Source: Myroides guanonis
GTDB taxonomy: Bacteria; Bacteroidota; Bacteroidia; Flavobacteriales; Flavobacteriaceae
NCBI RefSeq assembly: GCF_900114085.1
Contig: NZ_FORU01000007.1
Coordinates: forward strand, 82,395 to 146,394
Direction: 5' to 3'
DNA length: 64,000 nucleotides
The position numbers and the translations under genes are program-made. Below the pieces are notes generated by a model. It made no database searches. It was given only the letters and a program-made list of their open reading frames with translations, and was not told the origin of the DNA. Positions 54,266-61,761 of this stretch are shown here, piece by piece; position 1 is the first letter of the stretch, and the number at the start of each line of letters is the position of its first letter.

Positions 54266-55171
54266 CTATAAATCAAACTCTTTTCCATCTTCTGCTAATT
54301 CAATAGTGTGGAATATTGTTGAAGCTTCCTTTCTAAAATTATCAATATTATCATAGCGAGTTGAATAATGCCCTAGAATTAACTTACCTACATTCGCTTT
54401 ACTAGCAATTAAAGCTGCTTCTTTTGCTGTACTGTGTTTTGTACGTTCTGTCAAATGTGATTCTGAATCTAGAAATGTACTTTCATGATAAAGGACACTA
54501 ACATCTTTGATGATTGGAATTACAGATTCATTATAAACCGTATCTGAACAGAAGGCATAGCTCTTAATTGGTTCAGGATTGTATGTTACCGTTTCGTTTC
54601 TAACTACTGTTCCATCATCTAAAATAACATCGCCACCATTTTTTAGTTTTTGGTAATAACAACGATCAATTCCTAAATCTTCTATTAAACCAATATTCAA
54701 TTTTCGAGCCCCTGGCTTTTCATTAAACAAGTAACCGTTAGTATAAACTCTATGCTCTAAAGGAATTGTTCTTACCACTACTCGTTCATCTTCAAAAACA
54801 ACTTCACTTTCAGTACTTTCAAGTTCATGAAAATAAAGTGCATATCCAGTATAAGACTTCGAAAGCCTTAGTTGTAATAAAATCACTTCTTTTATTCCTT
54901 TAGGTCCGTAGACATGCAAATCATGTTGACGATTTAAAAGCATAAAAGTTGAAATCAAACCTATCAGTCCGTAAAAATGATCTCCATGTAAATGAGAAAT
55001 AAATATGTGATTGATTTTAGCAAACTTAATCTTCTTTTTTCTCAATTGGACCTGAGTACCTTCGCCACAATCGATTAAAAACATATGTCCGTTAATTTCA
55101 AGTACCTGAGAAGTAGGGTTTGTTATAGATCTAGGTGTAGCGGCATAACAGCCCAGTATAGTAAGTTTCAA
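54266..55171 (-). CDS. rnz: Ribonuclease Z (tRNA 3' processing)
   Basis: A 301-residue metallo-beta-lactamase-fold nuclease that trims tRNA 3' trailers. MKLTILGCYAATPRSITNPT, DCGEGTQVQL and FISHLHGDHFYGLIG with zinc ligands His60, His62, Asp64 and His65 are seen. CSDTVYNESV and YHESTFLD, then the late HYSTRYDN, complete the site. The tRNA-Ala gene in this window lacks an encoded CCA, so Rnz-type processing is expected for it. It is followed by pdxH. A terminator at 55231 separates it from the preceding pyrR-pyrB unit. Confidence 0.95.
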   Translation of the reverse strand: MKLTILGCYAATPRSITNPTSQVLEINGHMFLIDCGEGTQVQLRKKKIKFAKINHIFISHLHGDHFYGLIGLISTFMLLNRQHDLHVYGPKGIKEVILLQLRLSKSYTGYALYFHELESTESEVVFEDERVVVRTIPLEHRVYTNGYLFNEKPGARKLNIGLIEDLGIDRCYYQKLKNGGDVILDDGTVVRNETVTYNPEPIKSYAFCSDTVYNESVIPIIKDVSVLYHESTFLDSESHLTERTKHSTAKEAALIASKANVGKLILGHYSTRYDNIDNFRKEASTIFHTIELAEDGKEFDL

Positions 55172-55230
55172 TTATATATCTTTTTGGGTATCTAGATGGG
55201 AAGTTACAAAAAATGAAGTTGCTAGCAATA

Positions 55231-55260
55231 AAAAAGGCTTAAAATAAATTAAGCCTTTTT
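55231..55260 (-). terminator. Terminator after the pyrR-pyrB unit
   Basis: AAAAAGGCTTAA and TTAAGCCTTTTT pair over six bases and are followed leftward by T. It closes the pyrR, pyrB, 55281 transcript before rnz. Confidence 0.85.
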
Positions 55261-55280
55261 TATTATATCGTAATTAAGTT

Positions 55281-55616
55281 TTAAAAACCCAAATCTCGTT
55301 GAATTTCGTCCATCTCAATAATATCATGTGCTTCTAAAAGTGTTGGAACAACAACCAACTCTTCATCAAATTCATTAAAATCAATGTTTTCAACAACTAT
55401 TACAAAAGATTTGTTTTCTTCAGCTTGTGACAATGCAAGTTCTTCGAACAACAATAAATCATCACCTTGGTCGTCAATATCTTCATCTGATAAATCGACA
55501 ATAATATTAAACTTTTTATAACTGTTATATTGGGCATTAATCTTCTCTATAAATTCTAAGAGAGTCCCCTCACTTTTCTTTATAATTAGCGTATGTCCCT
55601 TTTCCTTAACTTTCAT
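55281..55616 (-). CDS. STAS-like small acidic protein in the pyr operon
   Basis: A 111-residue soluble acidic protein with beta-alpha fold: VKEKGHTLIIKKSEGTLLEF, FNIIVDLSDEDIDDQGDDLL then NKSFVIVVENIDFNEFDEEL and VVPTLLEAHDIIEM. The alternation of strands and helices suggests an anti-sigma-factor-antagonist (STAS)-like fold; this is inference, and no phosphoacceptor serine is obvious. In flavobacterial genomes I recall this gene beside rnz, where it is sometimes mislabelled as ribonuclease Z. Here it lies 29 bases after pyrB and ends at a terminator, so it belongs to the pyrR-pyrB transcript. Confidence 0.6.
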   Translation of the reverse strand: MKVKEKGHTLIIKKSEGTLLEFIEKINAQYNSYKKFNIIVDLSDEDIDDQGDDLLLFEELALSQAEENKSFVIVVENIDFNEFDEELVVVPTLLEAHDIIEMDEIQRDLGF

Positions 55617-55645
55617 AAATAATACTAATTTGTCTGCTAATATAA

Positions 55646-56572
55646 TTATTTAATCTTAGAGGCCAAAAGATAAGTAACAGCCATACGAACAGCCACTCCA
55701 TTCTCAACCTGATCTAATATTACTGATTGATTAGAATCTGCCACATCAGAGGTGATCTCAACCCCTCTATTGATAGGTCCTGGATGCATCACTATAATTT
55801 CCTTATCCAAAGAATCTAACAATGCTTTATCTAAACCGTATTGTTGTGCATACTCACGAGTAGAAGGAAAATAATTAAAATCCAAACGCTCATTTTGAAC
55901 TCGAAGCATATTGGCAACATCACACCATTCAAGAGCTTGTCTTAAATTTGATTCTACTTTTACACCTAAGCTTTCAATATATTTAGGAATTAAAGTATTT
56001 GGACCGCATACTCGAACTTCTGCTCCTTGCATTTGTAAAGCAAAAATATTGGAAAGTGCCACACGAGAGTGCAAAATATCACCAACAATCACTACTTTTT
56101 TACCTGCAACACTACCTAGTCTTTCACGGATAGAATAACTATCCAACAAAGCTTGAGTAGGATGTTCATGAGCACCATCACCGGCATTAATAATACTAGC
56201 CTTTACATTTCTTGATAAAAAATGGGCTGCACCAGGATTGCTATGACGCATCACAACCATATCCACTTTCATGGAGAGTATGTTATTTACAGTATCTATC
56301 AAAGTCTCTCCCTTTTTAACAGAAGATTGAGCTGCCGAGAAACTTATAACATCTGCCGATAAGCGTTTCTGAGCCAATTCAAAAGACAATTTAGTTCTAG
56401 TACTATTTTCAAAAAAGATATTTGCAATGGTAATATCACGAAGAGATGGTACTTTCTTAATAGGTCTATTGATAACTTCTTTAAAGTGATCCGCTGTTTC
56501 AAAAATTAACTCTATATCCTGTGGTGTGATATATTTAATTCCCAAGAGATGATTTACACTTAATTCTTTCAT
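55646..56572 (-). CDS. pyrB: Aspartate carbamoyltransferase, catalytic subunit
   Basis: A 308-residue enzyme of the first committed step of pyrimidine synthesis. The carbamoyl-phosphate site FFENSTRTKLSFE at 53-65 is intact, with the 80s-loop segment SSVKKGETLIDT, VVMRHSNPGAA, HPTQALLDSYSI and GPNTLIP. Length fits the simple trimeric type, used without the regulatory PyrI chain; pyrI is absent from the neighbourhood. It follows pyrR after 24 bases, in the same order as in many PyrR-controlled bacteria. Confidence 0.96.
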   Translation of the reverse strand: MKELSVNHLLGIKYITPQDIELIFETADHFKEVINRPIKKVPSLRDITIANIFFENSTRTKLSFELAQKRLSADVISFSAAQSSVKKGETLIDTVNNILSMKVDMVVMRHSNPGAAHFLSRNVKASIINAGDGAHEHPTQALLDSYSIRERLGSVAGKKVVIVGDILHSRVALSNIFALQMQGAEVRVCGPNTLIPKYIESLGVKVESNLRQALEWCDVANMLRVQNERLDFNYFPSTREYAQQYGLDKALLDSLDKEIIVMHPGPINRGVEITSDVADSNQSVILDQVENGVAVRMAVTYLLASKIK

Positions 56573-56596
56573 TGTATGATGTTAATTCGCGTGATA

Positions 56597-57154
56597 TTAA
56601 ATACTTTCCTGTAGTTCATTCTTAACTAAGTAAACACAATCTTCTACCCCTTCCGACTCCCATGTTACTAGTACTCTTTCATTGTTGATTGCATCAACCT
56701 GACGTCCTCTATAATCCGGTTGTATAGGTAAATGACGACTAAACCTACGATCAATTAAAACAAGTAATTCTACTTCTTCAGGTCTTCCAAAAGATTGAAT
56801 AGCAGTAAGTGCAGATCGAATACTTCTACCTGTATATAAAACGTCATCAATAAAAATGACTTTTTTATTCTCAACTAAAAAATCTATTTGAGTTTTATTT
56901 GCTTCTAATGGCTTGTCACTTCTTCTAAAATCATCTCTAAAGAACGTAATGTCTAAAAAACCTAATGGCACATTAGCAATACCATATTTATTAGATAAAA
57001 TAGATTGTATGCGTTCAGCAAGAAACTTACCGCGTGGTTGAATACCAATTAATAGGGTATTAGAAAAATCCAAATGTTTTTCAATTAATTGACAAGCTAA
57101 ACGATGTAGAATGATATCAATCTCTTTCGCTGTTAGTAATACTTTGGCATCCAT
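56597..57154 (-). CDS. pyrR: PyrR, pyrimidine operon regulator / uracil phosphoribosyltransferase
   Basis: A 185-residue PRTase-fold protein. In Firmicutes it binds pyr mRNA in response to UMP; in other groups it may act mainly as a uracil phosphoribosyltransferase. VLLTAKEIDIILHRLACQLI opens the family, and the PRPP loop is VIFIDDVLYTGRSIRSAL. DRRFSRHLPIQPDYRGR and ESEGVEDCVYLV are typical. It heads the operon with pyrB. I saw no clear PyrR-type antiterminator in the 155 bases upstream, so regulation by attenuation is not supported. Confidence 0.95.
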   Translation of the reverse strand: MDAKVLLTAKEIDIILHRLACQLIEKHLDFSNTLLIGIQPRGKFLAERIQSILSNKYGIANVPLGFLDITFFRDDFRRSDKPLEANKTQIDFLVENKKVIFIDDVLYTGRSIRSALTAIQSFGRPEEVELLVLIDRRFSRHLPIQPDYRGRQVDAINNERVLVTWESEGVEDCVYLVKNELQESI

Positions 57155-57309
57155 AGTAAAGAGTTGTGTTTGGGCCGTAAAATTACAATTAATTATTGTT
57201 TTTAGATAATTATACCGCAGTATTTATCCCATATACCCTATTAGAAAAAGAATACCATTCATTTTCTAGTTTGGCAAGTTATTTGACATATGATACAAAA
57301 AGAATTATT

Positions 57310-57984
57310 ATGAAAAATCTATATCTAGTATTTGTTACAAGCTTATCCATTTTGAGCTCACAAGCCCAAGAAATTAAAAGAATGTTTGTAAAGGAGAACA
57401 CAGTCTCTTGTGTTGGAGTAGCCCCGATGCAATGTTTGCAAATTAAGTATGAAGACCAAAATCAGTGGAGTAATTTTTATAGCAATATAAAAGGTTTTGA
57501 TTATGAACCTGGTTATCGTTATGAGCTAATGGTAAAAGAAACAGCAATCCCATTAAATCAAGTTCCAGCAGATGCCTCTTCTATAAACTATGAATTAGAA
57601 GCTTTGATTTCTAAAGTCAAAACTGAAAGTGCTCAACAATCCATATTAGATTATATCACTAAGAACAATTGGAAACTAATACAAATGAACGGTAAGAACG
57701 ATAGGGATTACCAACAATCAATCCGTTTAAATTTTGATACTTTCAAAATATCAGGTAATGCTGGATGCAACGGTTTTGGAGGTTCTTATGCATACAATGC
57801 CGATGAACAAATTATTGCATTTCCAAACTTTTTTCATACTGAAATGGCTTGTAATAATTTAGACCTTGAAAATGAGTTTTTTAACACAATACAAAATAAA
57901 GTCTTTAGATTTGACGTAGCTGACCAAACTTTAAACTTTTATCAAAATGATAGACTTGTGTTGATGTTTGGAGTGTCAAATTAA
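57310..57984 (+). CDS. META and DUF4377 domain exported protein
   Basis: A 224-residue exported protein. A signal peptide (residues 1-19, ending in SSQAQ) precedes a DUF4377 domain (about 25-85: VKENTVSCVGVAPMQCLQIK and FDYEPGYRYELMVKETAI) and a META domain (about 115-222: NWKLIQMNGKN, ISGNAGCNGFGGSYAYN, HTEMACNN and the strand FYQNDRLVLMF). META proteins include the heat-shock lipoprotein HslJ. The start at 57310 gives a proper signal peptide; the open frame extends 38 codons upstream but without a sensible N-terminus. It is divergent from pyrR and followed by a bidirectional terminator. Confidence 0.85.
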   Translation: MKNLYLVFVTSLSILSSQAQEIKRMFVKENTVSCVGVAPMQCLQIKYEDQNQWSNFYSNIKGFDYEPGYRYELMVKETAIPLNQVPADASSINYELEALISKVKTESAQQSILDYITKNNWKLIQMNGKNDRDYQQSIRLNFDTFKISGNAGCNGFGGSYAYNADEQIIAFPNFFHTEMACNNLDLENEFFNTIQNKVFRFDVADQTLNFYQNDRLVLMFGVSN

Positions 57985-58005
57985 TTATAGTCTAAATATA
58001 ATATT

Positions 58006-58043
58006 AAAAGGCTTGATTTCAAATTTGAAACCAAGCCTTTTTT
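58006..58043. terminator. Bidirectional hairpin terminator
   Basis: AAAAGGCTTG and CAAGCCTTTT pair around an inner palindrome TTTCAAATTTGAAA, between converging genes. Confidence 0.85.
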
Positions 58044-58069
58044 AATTGTATAATTTACAAGTTTTTATA

Positions 58070-58684
58070 CTATTTTTTTCTAAACTCTTTAATCAGTCTT
58101 TGTGCGCAATTAGAAGCAACGATAAGACCTCCAGCCATCATGATGATATCTTTAATAACCAACCTACCAGCTCCAGATAAATAAGGGAATCCATATTGAG
58201 GTGTTGGAAAATCACCTCCTAAATTAGGAACATAAACCTCTGGGGTTGTAATCAAAAAAGACAAAGTAACTAGAGACATGCCAAAAGTGAGTATCCCACC
58301 CCATAATCCTATATTAGGGTACCATATACCTAATAAAACAGTAAAACCAATTAACACTATGACAGTTCCCAATCCGTAGGAAAACAAATATGTACCATTA
58401 CTTTCGTGCCATTCAATGTTCTTTTGAACCGTTTTGCCCTCAGGATTTTTGTATAACGTATAAGCATCCACTTCATCACCATTGTCATTACTAACCTTCT
58501 CTCCAGAATGGGTATAAAAAAAGCTCATAAAAGGACTATTAGCAACAAATGGAACTATGCCATCTGCCTCATACTGATAGGCTTTTAAACCGCCAATCCA
58601 AGCCATTACTATAAATATAGAAATACGCATAAAATGAATAAAATATTCTTGACTAGAAGCTAAACATTCAATAACTCTTTTCAT
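58070..58684 (-). CDS. DUF417/RclC-like membrane protein
   Basis: A 204-residue inner-membrane protein with four or five helices, of the YkgB/DUF417 family. IFIVMAWIGGLKAYQYEADG followed by IVPFVANSPFMSFFYTHSG is the family signature. A hydrophilic loop (about 60-90) and helices with FGMSLVTLSFLITTPEVYVP and then DIIMMAGGLIVAS follow. The E. coli member RclC belongs to the reactive-chlorine-response rcl operon controlled by the AraC-type RclR. Here an AraC-type gene lies 72 bases upstream on the same strand, which parallels that arrangement. Confidence 0.82.
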   Translation of the reverse strand: MKRVIECLASSQEYFIHFMRISIFIVMAWIGGLKAYQYEADGIVPFVANSPFMSFFYTHSGEKVSNDNGDEVDAYTLYKNPEGKTVQKNIEWHESNGTYLFSYGLGTVIVLIGFTVLLGIWYPNIGLWGGILTFGMSLVTLSFLITTPEVYVPNLGGDFPTPQYGFPYLSGAGRLVIKDIIMMAGGLIVASNCAQRLIKEFRKK

Positions 58685-58756
58685 TTAAACTTATTATTAA
58701 ATTAATATTCAAATGTAACCTATTGAACTACTATCAAGAATGGACAAAAAAGACTT

Positions 58757-59584
58757 TTACCTAGATTTTTTTGCTACAATTGATATACCTACATCTTCTC
58801 TAAATTTTTTAGGTGAAACACATACTTCTTTTTTGAAATATCTACTAAAATAGAATTCATCTTCAAAACAAAGTTCCATCGCTATTTCCTTAATTGGTTT
58901 ATAAGTTAAATGCAATAATTTCTTCGCCTCTAATACAACGCGCTCTTGAATAAGCTTTGTAGGTGGTTTACCAAAATGTTTTTTAATCTTTTTGCTAAAC
59001 GTCTCATTAGTCAATCCAAACTTAGAAGCGTAAAAAGCAACTTCCCTACTTTCTAAAAAAGACGATTCCAACAAAGTTTGAAAACCATTAATTGAATCAT
59101 CCGTTAACACATCTTCTTTGGTCCAACTTGGATGGAGTTGTTTTTCTTTACTGCTTAAGGCAAGAATAAGTTGCAAATAAGTTTTAATAATTGAAATATC
59201 TAAATCAGAATGTGATAAATCGTTCATTTTATCGACAGTACTAACTATTTCTTCAAAAACCTCCTCACTTATTGAAATGAAGGGATTGTGATAGATGGAA
59301 TTAAACAAAATACCGTTACAAGCCACCTCTTTTTTATGGTATTCAATACAATAAAAATCGCCGTGAAAACGCAATTGAGTACATAGAGTATCAGATGAAT
59401 TATGCCATTGCAATAACTGATAAGGAGATAGAAAAATTAAACTTTTACCAGTACAATTATATTCAGTAAAATCAATAGAAAAAGAAGCATCACCCTCGAC
59501 TATTAAAATATAGTAATACGGAGCATTGCGTTCCTTTAATGAAGAAACAGGTTTATTCAAATCAATTTTAATCAAGTCTTTCAA
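58757..59584 (-). CDS. AraC-family transcriptional regulator
   Basis: A 275-residue regulator. The N-terminal 160 residues form a cupin-like sensor (ILIVEGDASFSIDFTEYNCT, LIFLSPYQLLQWHN). The C-terminal two HTH motifs span about 175-270: FYASKFGLTNETFSKKIKKH with PPTKLIQERVVLEAKKLL, and IKEIAMELCFEDEFYFSRYF with KKEVCVSPKKFRED. It does not contain the paired cysteine sensor of RclR in an obvious form, so ligand and signal are unknown. Neighbours are the DUF417 gene downstream and the divergent oxidoreductase gene. Confidence 0.88.
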   Translation of the reverse strand: MKDLIKIDLNKPVSSLKERNAPYYYILIVEGDASFSIDFTEYNCTGKSLIFLSPYQLLQWHNSSDTLCTQLRFHGDFYCIEYHKKEVACNGILFNSIYHNPFISISEEVFEEIVSTVDKMNDLSHSDLDISIIKTYLQLILALSSKEKQLHPSWTKEDVLTDDSINGFQTLLESSFLESREVAFYASKFGLTNETFSKKIKKHFGKPPTKLIQERVVLEAKKLLHLTYKPIKEIAMELCFEDEFYFSRYFKKEVCVSPKKFREDVGISIVAKKSR

Positions 59585-59870
59585 AATAATTATTTTTAGT
59601 GTATTCAGAACTCAAAACAGTCTGTTGTAAAAATACTTAGCTCAACTACAAATGCAAGTCAAAGAAACGTAACCCTTCAAATACAATTACTTTATAAATT
59701 GACTTTCAATTCAAATTTACTATAAATCCCTTAACAAAGAAAGTAACAGCCATTGTATCTCTTGTCTTTAATAGCTCATCCTATACTATTTTTATAGAAC
59801 TATACTAAATAAGATTGATAAAGTACTAATTAAAGATTATTTTTACGGGTTTAAAATAGAATCATCTACA

Positions 59871-60410
59871 ATGAAAGCACTTATATTTAATGGTTCATTA
59901 GACGAAGAAGCGTTTAGAACATCTAGAAGAATTGCACAATATTATGCTGACCAGTTTTCAGCTTTAAATATAGAAGTACAACAAGTACATCTCTCCGATT
60001 ATCAAATCCCTATTTTTCATCCCCGAAATACAGAACCAACACCACAAAGTGTATTGGATTTTGTAGAAGCCTTTGTGACAAGTGATGTCCAAATTTGGTT
60101 AACACCATTATATCATGGAGGAATGGCAGGAGTAATGAAGAACGCATTAGACTGGTTAGAACTAACATCATCAAATAAACCTGCGTATTTAACCAATAAA
60201 GTAGTTGGGTTAGGATGTTGGTCTGGAGGAAATCAAGCCATGCAAGGAGTACAAGCGATGGATAACGTTGCAAAAGCCCTTAGAGCTTGGACACTACCAT
60301 ATCAAATATCAATGAATAGTTCGGACATGTATGAGAACAACGAATTAGCTAATTTCTATAAATCAAAAATCAGTCTAATGGTTGATCTTTTAGTAGAAAG
60401 TCAGAAATAA
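59871..60410 (+). CDS. NAD(P)H-dependent FMN reductase-like flavodoxin-fold oxidoreductase
   Basis: A 179-residue flavodoxin-fold protein of the NADPH-dependent FMN reductase/quinone reductase group. MKALIFNGSLDEEAFRTSRR is the phosphate-binding first loop, and WLTPLYHGGMAGVMKNALDW matches the P-Y-xxG-xPG-xKNxLDW flavin-binding region. VVGLGCWSGGNQAMQGVQAM closes the fold. It would reduce FMN, azo dyes or quinones. It is divergent from the AraC gene with about 290 bases between, which suggests the regulator could control it. Confidence 0.86.
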   Translation: MKALIFNGSLDEEAFRTSRRIAQYYADQFSALNIEVQQVHLSDYQIPIFHPRNTEPTPQSVLDFVEAFVTSDVQIWLTPLYHGGMAGVMKNALDWLELTSSNKPAYLTNKVVGLGCWSGGNQAMQGVQAMDNVAKALRAWTLPYQISMNSSDMYENNELANFYKSKISLMVDLLVESQK

Positions 60411-60452
60411 GTAAGTTGCAGTCAATTAAATAGCAAACATCATTATTATTGC

Positions 60453-60460
60453 TATATTTG
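60453..60460 (+). promoter_or_regulatory. Predicted -7 element of the tRNA-Ala gene
   Basis: TATATTTG matches TAnnTTTG 13 bases before the mature tRNA 5' end. No clear TTG is found at the -33 position. Confidence 0.5.
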
Positions 60461-60472
60461 TACTGCATTTAT

Positions 60473-60545
60473 GGGGGTGTAGCTCAGTTGGTAGAGCGTT
60501 TGGCTGGCAGTCAAAAGGTCGTGGGTTCGAGACCCATCTCCTCCA
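60473..60545 (+). tRNA. tRNA-Ala, anticodon GGC
   Basis: The 73-base gene folds as a cloverleaf. The acceptor stem is GGGGGTG with CTCCTCC and has the G3-U70 wobble that defines tRNA-Ala, with one T-T mismatch at 6-67. The D stem is GCTC/GAGC, the anticodon stem TTTGG/TCAAA with loop CTGGCAG (anticodon GGC, codon GCC), and the T arm is GTGGG-TTCGAGA-CCCAT. The discriminator is A73. The CCA end is not encoded and must be added after transcription. Confidence 0.93.
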
Positions 60546-60590
60546 CTTTTTAGTAAACATTAGGCTTTTCAAAAAGCTACAAAACCACAT

Positions 60591-60625
60591 AAAACCTATG
60601 ATTTTTAATAAATTATAGGTTTTTT
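60591..60625 (+). terminator. Hairpin terminator of the tRNA-Ala gene
   Basis: AAAACCTAT and ATAGGTTTTT pair around a 15-base AT-rich loop and a T run follows. Confidence 0.65.
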
Positions 60626-60742
60626 CTTTTTTAGTACTCCCCTACTGCTACAGAAAAGTTTGGTTCTAATTATTTCAAGACATCCTGAATACTTAGGTCT
60701 TTTTGAAAGCTAGCTTTAGCAAATGGGCCTTCTGCTATAAAA

Positions 60743-60964
60743 ATGTGTCTTGATAAAGCAGATGTTGAGATCAAAGATTTAAAAAAAATAATCATTCACC
60801 AAGATAATGAAAAGATGGATGAAGAAATTTTAAAGAGATTTTATAAACTTTATGATCACCCTATTCCAGATCATATTATGCCTATGGTGATTAGTACATT
60901 AGGTTATAGTTCTGTAGCTTACTATCTATGGTCTTACACAATGAATTGGAAAATCATAGATTAG
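60743..60964 (+). CDS. Small protein of unknown function, possibly truncated by a frameshift
   Basis: A 73-residue soluble protein with DADVEIKDLKKIIIHQDNEK-like charged first part, then MDEEILKRFYKLYDHPIPDH and IMPMVISTLGYSSVAYYLWS. I do not recognise it. The stop codon at 60962 is immediately followed in another frame by a coding-looking stretch (LELGDVLLLALAEAGMNINS, then TLYKI and a stop near 61038), so the gene may have lost its end by one indel. It lies just after tRNA-Ala. Confidence 0.45.
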   Translation: MCLDKADVEIKDLKKIIIHQDNEKMDEEILKRFYKLYDHPIPDHIMPMVISTLGYSSVAYYLWSYTMNWKIID

Positions 60965-61045
60965 AACTAGGTGATGTTTTACTCTTAGCATTAGCAGAAG
61001 CTGGGATGAATATAAATTCGACCTTGTATAAAATTTAAACAAAAA

Positions 61046-61074
61046 AAAGGCATGTAAAAAAATTACATGCCTTT
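61046..61074 (-). terminator. Terminator of the cold-shock operon
   Basis: AAAGGCATGTAA and TTACATGCCTTT pair over five bases, with eight T following leftward. Confidence 0.85.
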
Positions 61075-61093
61075 GATATATAAACCTTTTGGG

Positions 61094-61285
61094 TTATTTT
61101 TTTCTAACATTAACAGCCATAAGACCTTTTTGTCCGCGCTCAATGTCGAAAGTTACGTCATCGTTCTCACGTATGTCTTCCAATAATCCTGAATTGTGAA
61201 CAAATATGTCTTCATCACCATTTGTTTGAGAAATAAAACCAAATCCTTTAGTTTCATTGAAAAATTTTACTGTACCTTCTTGCAT
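61094..61285 (-). CDS. Cold-shock protein (CspA family)
   Basis: A 63-residue single-domain nucleic-acid chaperone. EGTVKFFNETKGFGFISQTN contains RNP1 (KGFGFI) and DEDIFVHNSGL is RNP2. The C-terminal strands VTFDIERGQKGLMAVNVRK complete the OB fold. It melts RNA structures in the cold. It is the last gene of a three-gene leftward operon with a cold-shock-domain protein (20 bases upstream) and a DEAD-box helicase. Confidence 0.95.
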   Translation of the reverse strand: MQEGTVKFFNETKGFGFISQTNGDEDIFVHNSGLLEDIRENDDVTFDIERGQKGLMAVNVRKK

Positions 61286-61305
61286 TCTTATTATTATTTA
61301 ATTTA

Positions 61306-61731
61306 TTATTTTTTTAAATCAACTGCTTGGTAACCCTTTGCACCCAATTCTTTTCTATATGTTACTTTATTGTTTTTTTCAAAAGTTTGGGTAAGTTGAC
61401 CTATATGAAAAAAAACACTTTCACCTGTTTCATCTTCTGTAATAAAACCAAAACCTTTATCACTAATGTAATTTACAATTCCACTGAAATCATCGTTATG
61501 ACGTGCTGCAGATTCTTGTGCTTTTTTAGCTTTTGCTAAGTCAGCATCTCTATTCTGAAGATGTTGAGGAACAGTTGTAAAATGTCCATTCACGTCTACA
61601 TAAACAATCATATCTTCAAGATTTTTGCCCTTATTGTTGTTCTCTTTACGATCCTCTCTTCTAAGTTGCTTATCTTTTAATTTTTGTATTTTTTTCTTGG
61701 TATTCTCTTTTTTAGTAAAAGATTCCGCCAT
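61306..61731 (-). CDS. Cold-shock-domain protein with basic N-terminal extension
   Basis: A 141-residue protein. Residues 1-40 are strongly basic (TKKENTKKKIQKLKDKQLRR, then EDRKENNNKGK) and probably bind RNA. Residues 41-75 hold a short conserved segment DMIVYVDVNGHFTTVPQHLQ. The cold-shock domain from about 78 to 140 has SGIVNYISDKGFGFITEDE with RNP1 KGFGFI, and ESVFFHIGQL as RNP2. The arrangement is known in Bacteroidota beside csp and DEAD-box genes. It lies 30 bases after the helicase gene. Confidence 0.9.
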   Translation of the reverse strand: MAESFTKKENTKKKIQKLKDKQLRREDRKENNNKGKNLEDMIVYVDVNGHFTTVPQHLQNRDADLAKAKKAQESAARHNDDFSGIVNYISDKGFGFITEDETGESVFFHIGQLTQTFEKNNKVTYRKELGAKGYQAVDLKK

Positions 61732-61761
61732 ATTTTATCTTATTTGATTATTAATTAAACT

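Noticed and set aside
57155..57309. PyrR-type attenuator upstream of pyrR
   Set aside because: No anti-terminator and terminator pair or conserved PyrR-binding loop could be identified.
60546..60742. Integrated element at the tRNA-Ala 3' end
   Set aside because: No integrase gene and no duplicated tRNA 3' end are present in the window.
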